From assembly GCA_031263485.1 (NCBI GenBank), contig JAISFS010000116.1, positions 1 to 64,000 on the forward strand: 64,000 nt of DNA. Reading direction: 5' to 3'. Origin of the DNA: Deltaproteobacteria bacterium. GTDB taxonomy: Bacteria > Desulfobacterota > Desulfarculia > Adiutricales > Adiutricaceae. The position numbers and the translations under genes were made by a program. A model generated the notes under the pieces. It made no database searches. It saw only the letters and a program-made list of their open reading frames with translations, and had not been told where the DNA came from. Positions within the stretch are counted from its first letter, which is position 1; every line of letters begins with the position of its first letter. Below are positions 50,375 through 58,840 of this stretch, piece after piece.

Positions 50375-51715
50375 TCACCTGCCCGCGATGCAAGCCGAGA
50401 CGAGATCCTCGGTCAGGGCGATCCCGCCGCTGAAGCCCGTGTAGCCTCGGTCAAGTACGGCGCGGTTGGCGACGGGGTAGGATACGCTCAGGTGGCCGGC
50501 GCCCAGCTCGGCGGCGAGTGAACGATCCAGAGAACTCCCCAGGACGAAGGCGGGCCGCTTGGGGTCGCGGTATCCGTCCCCGTCCGCTTCGGGCCAGACG
50601 GCCCGGGCGGCCTCGCGGATGGCGTCCCGGTCTGAGGCGAAGACGAGGTTTTCCGGGGGCGGGGTGCCGGTGAGCTCCCAGTGCGTGCGCAGTACGGCCT
50701 TCTGGGACTCGTCCAGATCGTTCACGATCACCGTGAGCTCCGGGACCCAGCCCAGGTCCTCGCGGACGAAGGCCGCGAGCGCGGGGGCGTGATTGGCGTC
50801 CCCGATCACTGCCGCGTGGCGCTGGGACTCCATGTCGTTCAGGAGGTCTATCGCGGGTTCCAGCGCCGCGTAGTGGGCGCGCCCTGCGGCATCGCAGGCC
50901 CGGCGGATCCGCGATGGGGGTAGGCCGAAGGCGCGGCCCGCGATTTTCAGGAACCTCTCCGAGGCCGCGGCGCCGTAAGGAAGGGGCGCCTGGACCCACG
51001 GGATCCCGTGGAGGTTCCGGAAGGCCTCCGCGGCCTCGATCCCGTAGAGCCCGGAGACCACTATGTTAACGGCGGCCGCGCCAGCCCGGCCCACGTCTTT
51101 CTCGTCCGCCGCGGGCCCGAAGAGCACGTTCGCGCGGATGCCCAAAGCCGCCAGGAGCCTGCGCACGCCCTCCAGGTTGCCGCGCCAGAAAGGGTCCATG
51201 CCGGGGGGCACCCCCCAGACGTTGGCGAGATTCCTGCGCGTGCGCCTGCGCTTCACCGCCCTTTCGCACACCGCCTTGACGAGCTCCCCGTAGCCCCGGT
51301 ACGAGTCCCCGGAAAATCCCGGCACGGAGGCGTGCAACACCGGGCGCTCAGGGGTGGAGAGCTCGTCCGCGAGCCCGCGGACATCGTCCCCTATAACCTC
51401 AGGGAGACAGCCTGTGAGGATTATGAACATCTCGCCGTCCATGATCCGTTCCGCCTCCCGGATCTCCTCGCGCAGGCGCTCGATGCCCCCGAAGACCACC
51501 TCGTTCTCCTGGAGGTTGGTGGACGGGACGCTCAGGGCCTGGCACTGGCCCGTCACCTGCAGGGCGGAGGCGCCGTTGGCGGTCCACGCGAAGTTGCCGG
51601 CGCAGCCGGGCCCGGCGTGCAGGACCGGCACGGCCCCGGGAATGCTCCCCGCGGCCCAGAGCGCGCCGCCCAAGGCGCAGCTCCACCGCGGCCTTTCGGC
51701 GAAGGGGGCCTTCAT
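50375..51715 (-). CDS. Nitrogenase-like component 1, K-type subunit
   Basis: The product is 446 residues of the oxidoreductase/nitrogenase component 1 family. Three cysteines sit where NifK/NifD bind the P-cluster: Cys13 (WSCALGGALW), Cys38 (VLHAGPGCAGN) and Cys103 (ILTGCLPEVIGDDV), with spacings of 25 and 65. The HAGPGC and GCLPEVIGDD signatures are diagnostic. It starts within the stop of the D-type gene (4-base overlap), so the two subunits are made together and probably form a heterotetramer. It is not NifK proper: it is shorter and sits beside a transporter rather than nif genes. Candidate classes are the uncharacterised nitrogenase-like groups, including methylthio-alkane-reductase-like enzymes; sequence alone does not decide. 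Confidence 0.85.
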   Translation of the reverse strand: MKAPFAERPRWSCALGGALWAAGSIPGAVPVLHAGPGCAGNFAWTANGASALQVTGQCQALSVPSTNLQENEVVFGGIERLREEIREAERIMDGEMFIILTGCLPEVIGDDVRGLADELSTPERPVLHASVPGFSGDSYRGYGELVKAVCERAVKRRRTRRNLANVWGVPPGMDPFWRGNLEGVRRLLAALGIRANVLFGPAADEKDVGRAGAAAVNIVVSGLYGIEAAEAFRNLHGIPWVQAPLPYGAAASERFLKIAGRAFGLPPSRIRRACDAAGRAHYAALEPAIDLLNDMESQRHAAVIGDANHAPALAAFVREDLGWVPELTVIVNDLDESQKAVLRTHWELTGTPPPENLVFASDRDAIREAARAVWPEADGDGYRDPKRPAFVLGSSLDRSLAAELGAGHLSVSYPVANRAVLDRGYTGFSGGIALTEDLVSACIAGR

Positions 51716-53196
51716 GACGACGCCTCCCCGCCGCGGATGCGGCTGAACGGCTCCTCGGCGTACCAGGACTCCCTGTAGGGGAGACGTCCGAACTTCCCGA
51801 GGCGCCTGTAGAAGCCGGGGTGCGTGAGCTTTCGGGCGAGCCTCCTGGCAAGATCGAAGGCCCCGCGGTACCCCAGATACCCGTAGCCCGCGTTGTAGAT
51901 GACCTGGGACGGTATGCCCAGCCTCGCCGCGGTGGAATTCCCGTGCATGTGGCCCAGAAAGACGTCGGGCCTGAGGCGCCTTAGGAGATTGGCCTCTTCG
52001 AATGGCTGGACGTTGGCCACGTTGAAGACGAAGCCGCGGTCCCCCCCGGCCAGGGCGAGCTTCTCCAGCTCCACTTCGGCGAAGGAGTCGAAATGGAAGC
52101 TCCTGATCCCGCAGACCTCGAAGCCGAGTTCCTGCAGAAGGGATGCGGTCGCGAGCGAGCGGTATTCCCCCGCCGAGACGAAGGCGCGCTTGCCCGCGAA
52201 CAGCGGCAGAAATCCGCTCAGGCCCTCCCAGAGCTTCCGTTTCTCTTGTATGGCCAGAGCCTCGGCTTCCGAGGCCGTCCCTGTCGCCTCGCCCAGATCC
52301 CTAAGCCACCTGGTAGTGTTCGCGATCCCGATGGGCATGTGCCGGATCACGTACGGCACCCCGTATTTCTCTTCGAGATGCGAGAGGAAATAGTCGTCGT
52401 GGGTGGGGCAAACAGAGACGGACAGCGAGGCCGAGGCCGCCCGCGCGAAGGCGTCCGGGTCCGCGAAGACCGGGAAGAAGTTCACCTTGAGCCCCAGCCC
52501 CTCGGCGAGACGCCTGAGCTCCCGCTCGTCCGCCACCCCCATGGACCCCACGTTCATGAGATTCACGGCCCGCGGATCCTTCGGCGGCGCGTCCGCGGGG
52601 TCCGGCATCAGGTGGCGGCCCACCGCGTGGTAGACTACGTCGTAAGCGGTCGCCATGAACCGCGACTTGAAGCCCTCGCAATGCACGGGCAGGATCCTGG
52701 CCTTCACCTCGTCCTTGACCGCCGCGGCCGCGGCGTCGATGTCGTCCCCTATGACCCCCGGCAGGCAACCGGAGACCGCGAGTATGACCTTGGGCGAGTA
52801 CCTGCGGTCGGCTTCGATTATCGCCTCGCGGAGCTTCGCGTCCCCGCCGTTGATGACGTTCATCTCGTCCAGGGACGTGGAGAGCCAAACGACGTCCTCC
52901 AGCGGCCTGCCGCGGGCGGCCAGGCCCCCGCGGACGTTGACGTTGTTTCCCGCGGCGCAGGTGCCGCATCCCACCGAACCGTGCAGGAGCACCACGGTCT
53001 CGGGCAGGCTGCACATGATGCCCAGCGCGGGCAGGAGCGGGCAGATGGATCCCTGCGTGAAGGTCCTGTCCGCCCGGCTCATTATGGGGCACTCGCCCCG
53101 GGCCGCCTTCCCGCCGAAGCGGGATCCGTGGGCCAGCGAGGTCTCGGGGTGGCGGTGCTCACGGACCGGGGGAATCTTGGAGTCAAGGTAGCTCAT
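51712..53196 (-). CDS. Nitrogenase-like component 1, D-type subunit
   Basis: The product is 494 residues. P-cluster-type cysteines are Cys52 (GSICPLLPALG), Cys77 (LLHGSVGCGTC) and Cys144 (AVSGCLPGVIGDD). Spacings of 25 and 67 are nearly the same as NifD's 26 and 66. Cys263 in SVSVCPTHDDYFLSHLEEKY aligns with the NifD cofactor ligand Cys275, including the following 'EEKxGxP' stretch. The cofactor His442 region of NifD (HSWDYSGPYHG) aligns with VIYNAGYGYLGYRGAFDL here, with no His. So a metal cluster is likely, but its active-site ligation differs from FeMo-cofactor. No NifH-type reductase gene is adjacent. First gene of a four-gene operon; leader features lie at 53499-53687. Confidence 0.87.
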   Translation of the reverse strand: MSYLDSKIPPVREHRHPETSLAHGSRFGGKAARGECPIMSRADRTFTQGSICPLLPALGIMCSLPETVVLLHGSVGCGTCAAGNNVNVRGGLAARGRPLEDVVWLSTSLDEMNVINGGDAKLREAIIEADRRYSPKVILAVSGCLPGVIGDDIDAAAAAVKDEVKARILPVHCEGFKSRFMATAYDVVYHAVGRHLMPDPADAPPKDPRAVNLMNVGSMGVADERELRRLAEGLGLKVNFFPVFADPDAFARAASASLSVSVCPTHDDYFLSHLEEKYGVPYVIRHMPIGIANTTRWLRDLGEATGTASEAEALAIQEKRKLWEGLSGFLPLFAGKRAFVSAGEYRSLATASLLQELGFEVCGIRSFHFDSFAEVELEKLALAGGDRGFVFNVANVQPFEEANLLRRLRPDVFLGHMHGNSTAARLGIPSQVIYNAGYGYLGYRGAFDLARRLARKLTHPGFYRRLGKFGRLPYRESWYAEEPFSRIRGGEASS

Positions 53197-53498
53197 CTGG
53201 AAAATGATCCTGTGGTTGCCTTCCGGGCGTCGAAGACCGCAGGCGAGGCCCGCCGCGGTCGCGCGGCCGAAGGCGCGGGAGAAGGGAAGGTCCCGGCTGG
53301 GCGTAAGGTCAGGGTCGGAGGCTTCAGGGATGCCATGTCCTGCGTGACGCCGCTCCGGGCAGTCCGGGGATCCGGAAGGACCCGTCCGTCGAAAAGCCCT
53401 GCGGACCGGGAGATCCCGGAGGGAAAGTCCGTGAAAATGGAACGGCCCGAGGGAGGCCGTGAAAACGGAATGCCAAGAGGGAGGCCACGGAAAAAGAA

Positions 53499-53530
53499 AA
53501 GGCCCCGGACGCGGCGCGTCCTGGGGCCTT
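53499..53530 (-). terminator. Terminator hairpin in the leader of the nitrogenase-like operon
   Basis: On minus, AAGGCCCC plus GGACGC pairs with GCGTCC plus GGGGCCTT (one bulged base), followed by TTTTCTTTTTCC. It lies between the promoter at 53659-53687 and the operon start at 53196. As it points with the operon, it would act as an attenuator or expression platform rather than an end-of-gene terminator. Confidence 0.7.
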
Positions 53531-53658
53531 CAGGGATCTGATCGGCTTATGGGGTTGGGGCCTTGCGCGGCGGGTGCCGCTCTGGCGATGAGCGCCGTCC
53601 GGGACGGGGAAAGGTCGCGGCGGGGGACCGACGGCCCGGCGGCTTTATGCGTGCCGTC

Positions 53659-53687
53659 AACTTAGCTCCCACAAGGCGTCATGTCAA
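53659..53687 (-). promoter_or_regulatory. Promoter of the nitrogenase-like operon
   Basis: On minus TTGACA (53687-53682), 17 bases, TAAGTT (53664-53659). It gives a leader of about 450 nt. An inverted repeat (CCGCTCG/CGAGCGG, 53725-53748, inside a wider CTAGCCG/CGGCTAG pair) lies just upstream of the -35 box and could be an operator. Confidence 0.55.
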
Positions 53688-54414
53688 CGCTTTTCGTGAT
53701 CGGGCTAGCCGCCGTCCGCCCCCCCCGCTCGCCCATTATCGCGAGCGGCTAGGATTGACGCGCCCGTTTGAGGAAATAGTGTCAACATGCAGTTTTTTCT
53801 AGTTTTTTCGGGACAAGTCCTCTGAGTCGCTGATTGAGGCGTGAAATTGCCAAAAAGGAAGCTATGCGGAATGATTTATAACTATTATCTTGATTTTAAT
53901 GCATTATTGTATCTGTTGTTTCGAGTGGCCGCCCGGGCACCTGTCCCCGTGCCCGGCGTGTTTGCCTCGCATTGAGCTGAAGTCAAGAAAAGTAAGCAAA
54001 ATCAAGGTTTTGAGAGAGATATTCCCTCTGGCATTTGTTATGTAATTATGTTTCCTCCCCCAGTGAAAATTATTAATGTGGCGGTGAAGTAATTGTTTTT
54101 CAGGCTGTTTTAGGATTGCGAAGAGATACGCCCCGGCACCTGTAGCCCTGTTCCTCCTGGAGACTTGTCTTGTCGGCAGGGTACTCGAAGCCGATGCGGG
54201 TACCCGTCTTCCGCCCCGGGGCTTCCAGCAGTCCGAGGAGGCGTCGGAGCGGGGGGGGCCCTGCCGGGGCAGTACGCCCGTAGGAGTTCCGTGCCCGGAC
54301 GGCGGTCGGAGTGCCTCGGCCCGAAACCTTTGACATCAACCTCGGCGGCGGGCAGAATGTGTCCTTGCGGCGCTTCCGGGGAACGGAGGGCCGTCCCGTT
54401 CCGGGAGGTGTCAT

Positions 54415-56319
54415 TTGGCAGGCTTCAGTCTCCTCGCTCTTCTGGACGACGTGACCAGCGTCCTTGACGACGTTACCGTCCTCGCCAAGATGGCTGCCCA
54501 GAAGACCGTGGGCGTGGTGGGGGACGACCTGGCGCTCACGGCCGAACAGCTCTCCGGGCTTTCGGCGGCGCGGGAGCTCCCCGTGGTCTGGGCGGTCACC
54601 AAAGGCTCGCTCGTCAACAAGCTCTTCATCATCCCCTTCGCTCTCGCGGTGAGCGCCGTAGCCCCCGGGCTCATCCCCCCGGTGCTGATGGTCGGGGGAT
54701 CGTATCTGTGCCACGAGGGGGCCGAGAAGCTGGCCGGCAACCTCAAGGAAAAGTTGCGGCGTCGCGAGGCGGGCCTTGTCCAGGCTGACGGTGAAGGGGA
54801 GGGCGCCGGATCCTCCCGGAACGTCGCGCTAGCCCCTTTGAGCCCCGCTTCCGCCGTGGCCGCGACCCTCACGGAACTTTCCGGAAGCCCTGAAGCCACT
54901 GAGAGCTTCGCCGTGACCGATGGCCGGGACGGGCCTGCCGTCCCGTCTGCCGTTGCCGCCGCATCCGTATCCGATGGGACGGAGACGTGCGGCGCCGCCC
55001 GGTCGGGCCCCGAATCCCCGCCACCCGTGAAGCTTGAGGGTCCCGTTTCGGCGGCGATGCCATCGTCCTCATCACCGTCCTTTTCGACGTCATCGACTTC
55101 ACCGGCATCTTCACCATATTCATCATCGACGGCCGACGCGGCGGCGCCCGCCGATACCCAGGCGTCCCAGTCGTATATTGCGGCGGTGGCGCCGGATGCC
55201 GGGCAGGCCGTCCAGGCCGCAGGGCCTCAGGAGGCCTCACCCCCCGTTGCCTCGGGGATGCGGGGCGCAACTGGCGTTCGGGATACCGTGACGAAGTCCC
55301 AGGCGGCATCGGCATCGGGGACTTCCGGGCCCGTCGATCCTCGGGAGCTCTCCCCGCTTTCCGCTCCTGCCGCTTTGCCGGAGGTGCCCGCGCCTTCAGC
55401 CCCCTCGGAGGTTCCGTTGCCTGCGGCGGCGGCCATGGCGCCGGAAACGCCAGTGTCCCCGGCGATTCCGGACATGGCCGGGCGCAGGGCATCCCCGTTG
55501 CCCTCGCCTATTGACCGCGGGCTCGACCATGCGCAGGGCCGTCCAGGCGATGCTCCGCTTGGGGCGGGAGACGCCCCGTCCTCCCCGTCCGCCTCGGCCG
55601 CCCCGTCCATGCCGTCCTCCCCGCCCGCCGCGGCTTCCCCGTCCGCCTCGGCCGCCCCGTCCATCCCGTCCTCCCCATTCGCCGCGTTTTCCACGTCTGC
55701 CGCGGCTTTCCCGTCAGCCGCAGCCCGGGCGGCGGACGCGGTGAGGGACCCCAACTTGAAAAGGATGCTTCTGGAGCGTTTGTCCGGGGAGGAGCTCAAA
55801 AGCAGCCTGATGCAGATGGAGAGGCGCAAGATCAAGGGTGCCGTCCGCACCGATCTGGTCCTCTCTACCGAGATAGTCATCATCGCCCTTGGCGCGCTCC
55901 CGGCGGGCATCGGCCTTTTGGAGAGGGCGGGGGCCCTGGCGGCGATAGGCCTCGTCATGACCTTCGGGGTTTACGGCTTCGTGGGGGCGCTGGTGAAATT
56001 CGACGACGCCGGTCTCTATCTTCTCAGAAAGGAGTCGCGGGGGAGGCTCAGGGACCTGGCGGGCCGGGCGCTCGTGGGTGCGGCTCCCCACTTCGTGAGG
56101 GCGCTGGGGATAATCGGCACGGTTGCCATGTTCCTCGTGGGTGGAGGCATCATGATCCACGGCCTGCCTTTCCTTGGGTTCGCGGGGCATCTCGGAGGGC
56201 TCGCGGGCCTGGCCGTGAACGTCCTTGGCGGTCTGGTCTGGGGGTTTGCGCTCCTTGCGATCGTGGGCCCCCTGGCGCGCCTGATCGAAAGGCGCAGGAA
56301 ACCGGAAACCCCGCGTTGA
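54415..56319 (+). CDS. DUF808/YedI-family inner-membrane protein with giant insert
   Basis: The product is 634 residues, about twice the family norm of 300. The N-terminal 120 residues match DUF808 (YedI): FSLLALLDDVTSVLDDVTVL, AAQKTVGVVGDDLAL, ELPVVWAVTKGSLVNK. The C-terminal 200 residues resume the family with several transmembrane helices (LVLSTEIVIIALGALPAGIG and on). Between them lie about 310 residues of Ala/Pro/Ser-rich low-complexity sequence with Ser-Ser-Ser and Ala-Pro-Ser runs and short repeats (SASAAPSMPSSPPAAASP). The start is a TTG at 54415, the only start fitting the conserved N-terminus, with GGGAGG about 6 bases upstream. DUF808 function is unknown. Confidence 0.9.
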   Translation: MAGFSLLALLDDVTSVLDDVTVLAKMAAQKTVGVVGDDLALTAEQLSGLSAARELPVVWAVTKGSLVNKLFIIPFALAVSAVAPGLIPPVLMVGGSYLCHEGAEKLAGNLKEKLRRREAGLVQADGEGEGAGSSRNVALAPLSPASAVAATLTELSGSPEATESFAVTDGRDGPAVPSAVAAASVSDGTETCGAARSGPESPPPVKLEGPVSAAMPSSSSPSFSTSSTSPASSPYSSSTADAAAPADTQASQSYIAAVAPDAGQAVQAAGPQEASPPVASGMRGATGVRDTVTKSQAASASGTSGPVDPRELSPLSAPAALPEVPAPSAPSEVPLPAAAAMAPETPVSPAIPDMAGRRASPLPSPIDRGLDHAQGRPGDAPLGAGDAPSSPSASAAPSMPSSPPAAASPSASAAPSIPSSPFAAFSTSAAAFPSAAARAADAVRDPNLKRMLLERLSGEELKSSLMQMERRKIKGAVRTDLVLSTEIVIIALGALPAGIGLLERAGALAAIGLVMTFGVYGFVGALVKFDDAGLYLLRKESRGRLRDLAGRALVGAAPHFVRALGIIGTVAMFLVGGGIMIHGLPFLGFAGHLGGLAGLAVNVLGGLVWGFALLAIVGPLARLIERRRKPETPR

Positions 56320-56339
56320 GCCTTTTCCGGGCCTTTCGG

Positions 56340-56368
56340 TTTACAACCTGGCCCGCGTGGGGTAGACT
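56340..56368 (+). promoter_or_regulatory. Promoter of the metal-chelate transporter genes
   Basis: TTTACA (56340-56345), 17 bases, TAGACT (56363-56368), 240 bases upstream of the permease start. I see no cobalamin aptamer between them. Confidence 0.5.
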
Positions 56369-56610
56369 TTTTCCATTCACTCCTCCGACCGACCGAGCAT
56401 CGGCGGCCCCGCCGAGGCGCACGGGTCGCCCCCGACCCGGGATGCCCCCCGAAGGCGCGGCTCTCCGGGCGACAGTCTTCCTCGCTCCCCGATACGTTAC
56501 GGCAGGTTAATTTCTGAGGCCCTCGGGTGCGCCCCCGCGGGCCCCGGCACGCCCTTTGACGCGCCCGGCTTATGGCCGCGCCGGGAGGGCGACCGAGGAA
56601 GGCCACACCG

Positions 56611-57732
56611 ATGACAGAAACGACCGCCCCCGACGCCGCCCTTCCCGCGGCCGGCGAGGCCGAAGCGCCCGAGGCCTCCGCCGCCGCCCGCCGCATGAAC
56701 CCCTGGGTCCTGGCGGTTTGTCTCGCGGTCGGCATATTCATGGTGTTCCTGCTTTCGCTCTCCTCGGGCTACATGCCATTCACGGCCGGGGAGATCTGGG
56801 ACATTCTTCGTTTCAAGCTCCTGGGCTGGAGCGGCGCCGACCTGGACGAGTCCAGGGTGATGGTGCTCTGGGACGTGAGGCTCCCGCGGCTAGTGACCTC
56901 GCTCATGGCCGGCGCGGCGTTGGGCCTTTCCGGCGCGGTATTCCAGGGGATACTCCTGAATCCCCTGGCCGACCCCTACACCTTGGGGGTCTCCTCCGGT
57001 GCGGCCTTCGGGGCGTCGGTGGTGATAGTGGTCTCCATACTCGTCCCATCCGCGACCTTCCTGGCCAAGCCCGTCACCGCCGCGGGCGGGGCATTCGTCG
57101 CGTCGGCCATGACGCTGTTCGTGGTGATGCTCCTTGCCTCCGACCGGGAGGGGAGGCTCCCTCCCCCCAACCTGATCCTGGCCGGGGTCATCATGTCGGC
57201 CATCCTTTCGGCCGCCATCTCGTTTATCAAGTACCTCGCGGGCGACCAGGTGAGCTCCATCATCTTCTGGCTCCTGGGGAGCTTCCAGGCGCGCACCTGG
57301 ACCGACGCCGCCATCGTGACGGGCTTCTTCGTTCCGGCGCTCATCCTCGTTCTCCCGTCCGCCGTGGACCTTAACATCATGACCCTGGGCGTCAGGAGCG
57401 CCGAGACCCTGGGCGTCAACACCGGAGCGGTCCGCATGAGACTCCTGGTGTCCGCCTCCTTCGCCGCCTCGGCCTCGGTGGCCGTGGCGGGCATCATCGG
57501 CTTCGTGGGGCTCATCGTGCCTCACCTCGTGAGGCTCTCGACCGGCCCCGACCACCGCTCGCTCCTGCCGCTTTCGACCTTGGGCGGGGCGTTGCTCCTG
57601 TCCCTGGCCGACACCGCGGTGAGGGCCTTCCTGCCCGGCGAGATTCCGGTGGGCGTCTTGACCGCGCTTCTGGCGGGGCCTGCCTTCCTCGTGATTTTCC
57701 GCCGCAAGATGAAGGATCTCGCCCATGTCTGA
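56611..57732 (+). CDS. FecCD-family ABC transporter permease
   Basis: The product is 373 residues. It is a multi-span permease of the BtuC/FhuB/FecCD family, importing vitamin B12, haem or metal-siderophores. Typical blocks are RLPRLVTSLMAGAALGLSGA, FQGILLNPLADPYTLGVSSG, IIFWLLGSFQ, and the coupling region GFVGLIVPHLVRL. ATG at 56611 has GAGGAAGG about 9 bases upstream; the frame extends to 56572 without a better site. The stop overlaps the ATPase start by 8 bases. The nearby cobalamin riboswitch and cbiK make a corrinoid or cobalt chelate the likeliest cargo, but iron chelates remain possible. Confidence 0.92.
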   Translation: MTETTAPDAALPAAGEAEAPEASAAARRMNPWVLAVCLAVGIFMVFLLSLSSGYMPFTAGEIWDILRFKLLGWSGADLDESRVMVLWDVRLPRLVTSLMAGAALGLSGAVFQGILLNPLADPYTLGVSSGAAFGASVVIVVSILVPSATFLAKPVTAAGGAFVASAMTLFVVMLLASDREGRLPPPNLILAGVIMSAILSAAISFIKYLAGDQVSSIIFWLLGSFQARTWTDAAIVTGFFVPALILVLPSAVDLNIMTLGVRSAETLGVNTGAVRMRLLVSASFAASASVAVAGIIGFVGLIVPHLVRLSTGPDHRSLLPLSTLGGALLLSLADTAVRAFLPGEIPVGVLTALLAGPAFLVIFRRKMKDLAHV

Positions 57733-58840
57733 CAACTGGGACGGCCCGGGCCGTCAGGATCGGGGCCAGCCCGGCGCGGCGGCGGATTCGGGAGGGGCTG
57801 CAGGGCCCGTGATGCCCGTGCCGCCCGATGCCGGTGCGGAAGGCCGCGTATGTGCGGCGGCATCCGGTGCCGCTCCGGTCGATGCCGAGGCCAGCGGGGA
57901 GGCGGCTCCCGATATCGATTCCGTCGCGGCGCCCGGCGCCCGCGTGGCCGGGATCGGCTCGTCCTTACCGCGATTCGGCGGTTGCGGCCCCGCCTTCCGG
58001 GGAGGACGAGCCCGGGACGGGGACGGGCCCATCCTGTGCGTGAAGGGCCTGTGCTTCAGCCACGCCGGCGGGGCGATGGTCGTGCGGGACCTGAGCCTGG
58101 ACTTCCGTCCGGGTCGCCATTACGTGCTTGCCGGGCCCAACGGGGCGGGCAAGAGCACCGCGCTGGATCTCCTCTCCCGGCTCAAGGTTCCTGAGAAGGG
58201 CTCGGTCACGGTCTTCGGGAGGGAAGCCGGATCCTACCCGCCTGCGGAGCTCGCGCGCTCCCTGGCCCTGGCCCCCCAGAATTTCCAGTTCAACTTCTCG
58301 TTCACCGTGCGCGAGATAGTCTCGCTGGGCAGGCGCCCATACCTGGGCCGCTGGGGCAGGCTCACCCGCGAGGACAGGCGCGTCGTGGAGGGGGCCATAG
58401 AGTTCCTGAACCTGGGCCGCCTGGCCGACAAGCCCGTGACCGCCCTGTCCGGTGGCGAGGCGCAGAGGGTGGTGCTCGCGCGGACCCTGGCGCAGTCCAC
58501 CCCGATCGTCCTCCTGGACGAGCCCACGGCCAGCCTGGACGTGGCCCAGGCCCTGGATCTCATGGACCGCGTCCGCGTGCTGACCCGCGAGGAGGGGGCG
58601 CTGGTGGTGACGGTCACCCACGACCTGCATCTGGCTGCGGTGTACGCGGACGAGATGGTCTTCATGAAGAAGGGCCGCCTGGCGGCCGCGGGCCCCACGG
58701 CCGAGACCCTGAACCCCGGGCTTTTGAAGGAGGTCTTCGATGCCGAGGCCGAGGTGAGGCCGGACTCCTTCTCCGGGGGACTCAACATCTCCTTCAGGCA
58801 CGGCAGCGACTGGGAAGGCCGCCTCCGAAAGGCCATGTGA
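57725..58840 (+). CDS. FecE/BtuD-family ABC transporter ATP-binding protein
   Basis: The product is 371 residues. Walker A GPNGAGKST, Q-loop LAPQNFQFNFSF, signature LSGGEAQRV, Walker B IVLLDEPTASLD and VTHD are all present. The first 100 residues are Gly/Ala/Pro-rich and absent from the usual 255-residue family. The ATG overlaps the end of the permease gene by 8 bases, so the two are coupled. The binding protein gene is separated from them by 3.1 kb (61976), beyond the riboswitch and cbiK. Confidence 0.92.
   Translation: MSDNWDGPGRQDRGQPGAAADSGGAAGPVMPVPPDAGAEGRVCAAASGAAPVDAEASGEAAPDIDSVAAPGARVAGIGSSLPRFGGCGPAFRGGRARDGDGPILCVKGLCFSHAGGAMVVRDLSLDFRPGRHYVLAGPNGAGKSTALDLLSRLKVPEKGSVTVFGREAGSYPPAELARSLALAPQNFQFNFSFTVREIVSLGRRPYLGRWGRLTREDRRVVEGAIEFLNLGRLADKPVTALSGGEAQRVVLARTLAQSTPIVLLDEPTASLDVAQALDLMDRVRVLTREEGALVVTVTHDLHLAAVYADEMVFMKKGRLAAAGPTAETLNPGLLKEVFDAEAEVRPDSFSGGLNISFRHGSDWEGRLRKAM

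Larger units (their letters stand above)
53197..54414. other. Leader and divergent control region
   Basis: Holds the nitrogenase-like operon leader (53197-53655), its promoter and terminator, and an AT-rich block at about 53800-54110 with no gene. I see no canonical Moco, SAM or cobalamin aptamer in the leader by eye. Confidence 0.55.

Noticed and set aside
47908..53196. Canonical nitrogen-fixation operon
   Set aside because: No nifH, nifB, nifE or nifN nearby, the cofactor His ligand is not visible, and the genes are fused into a transporter operon.
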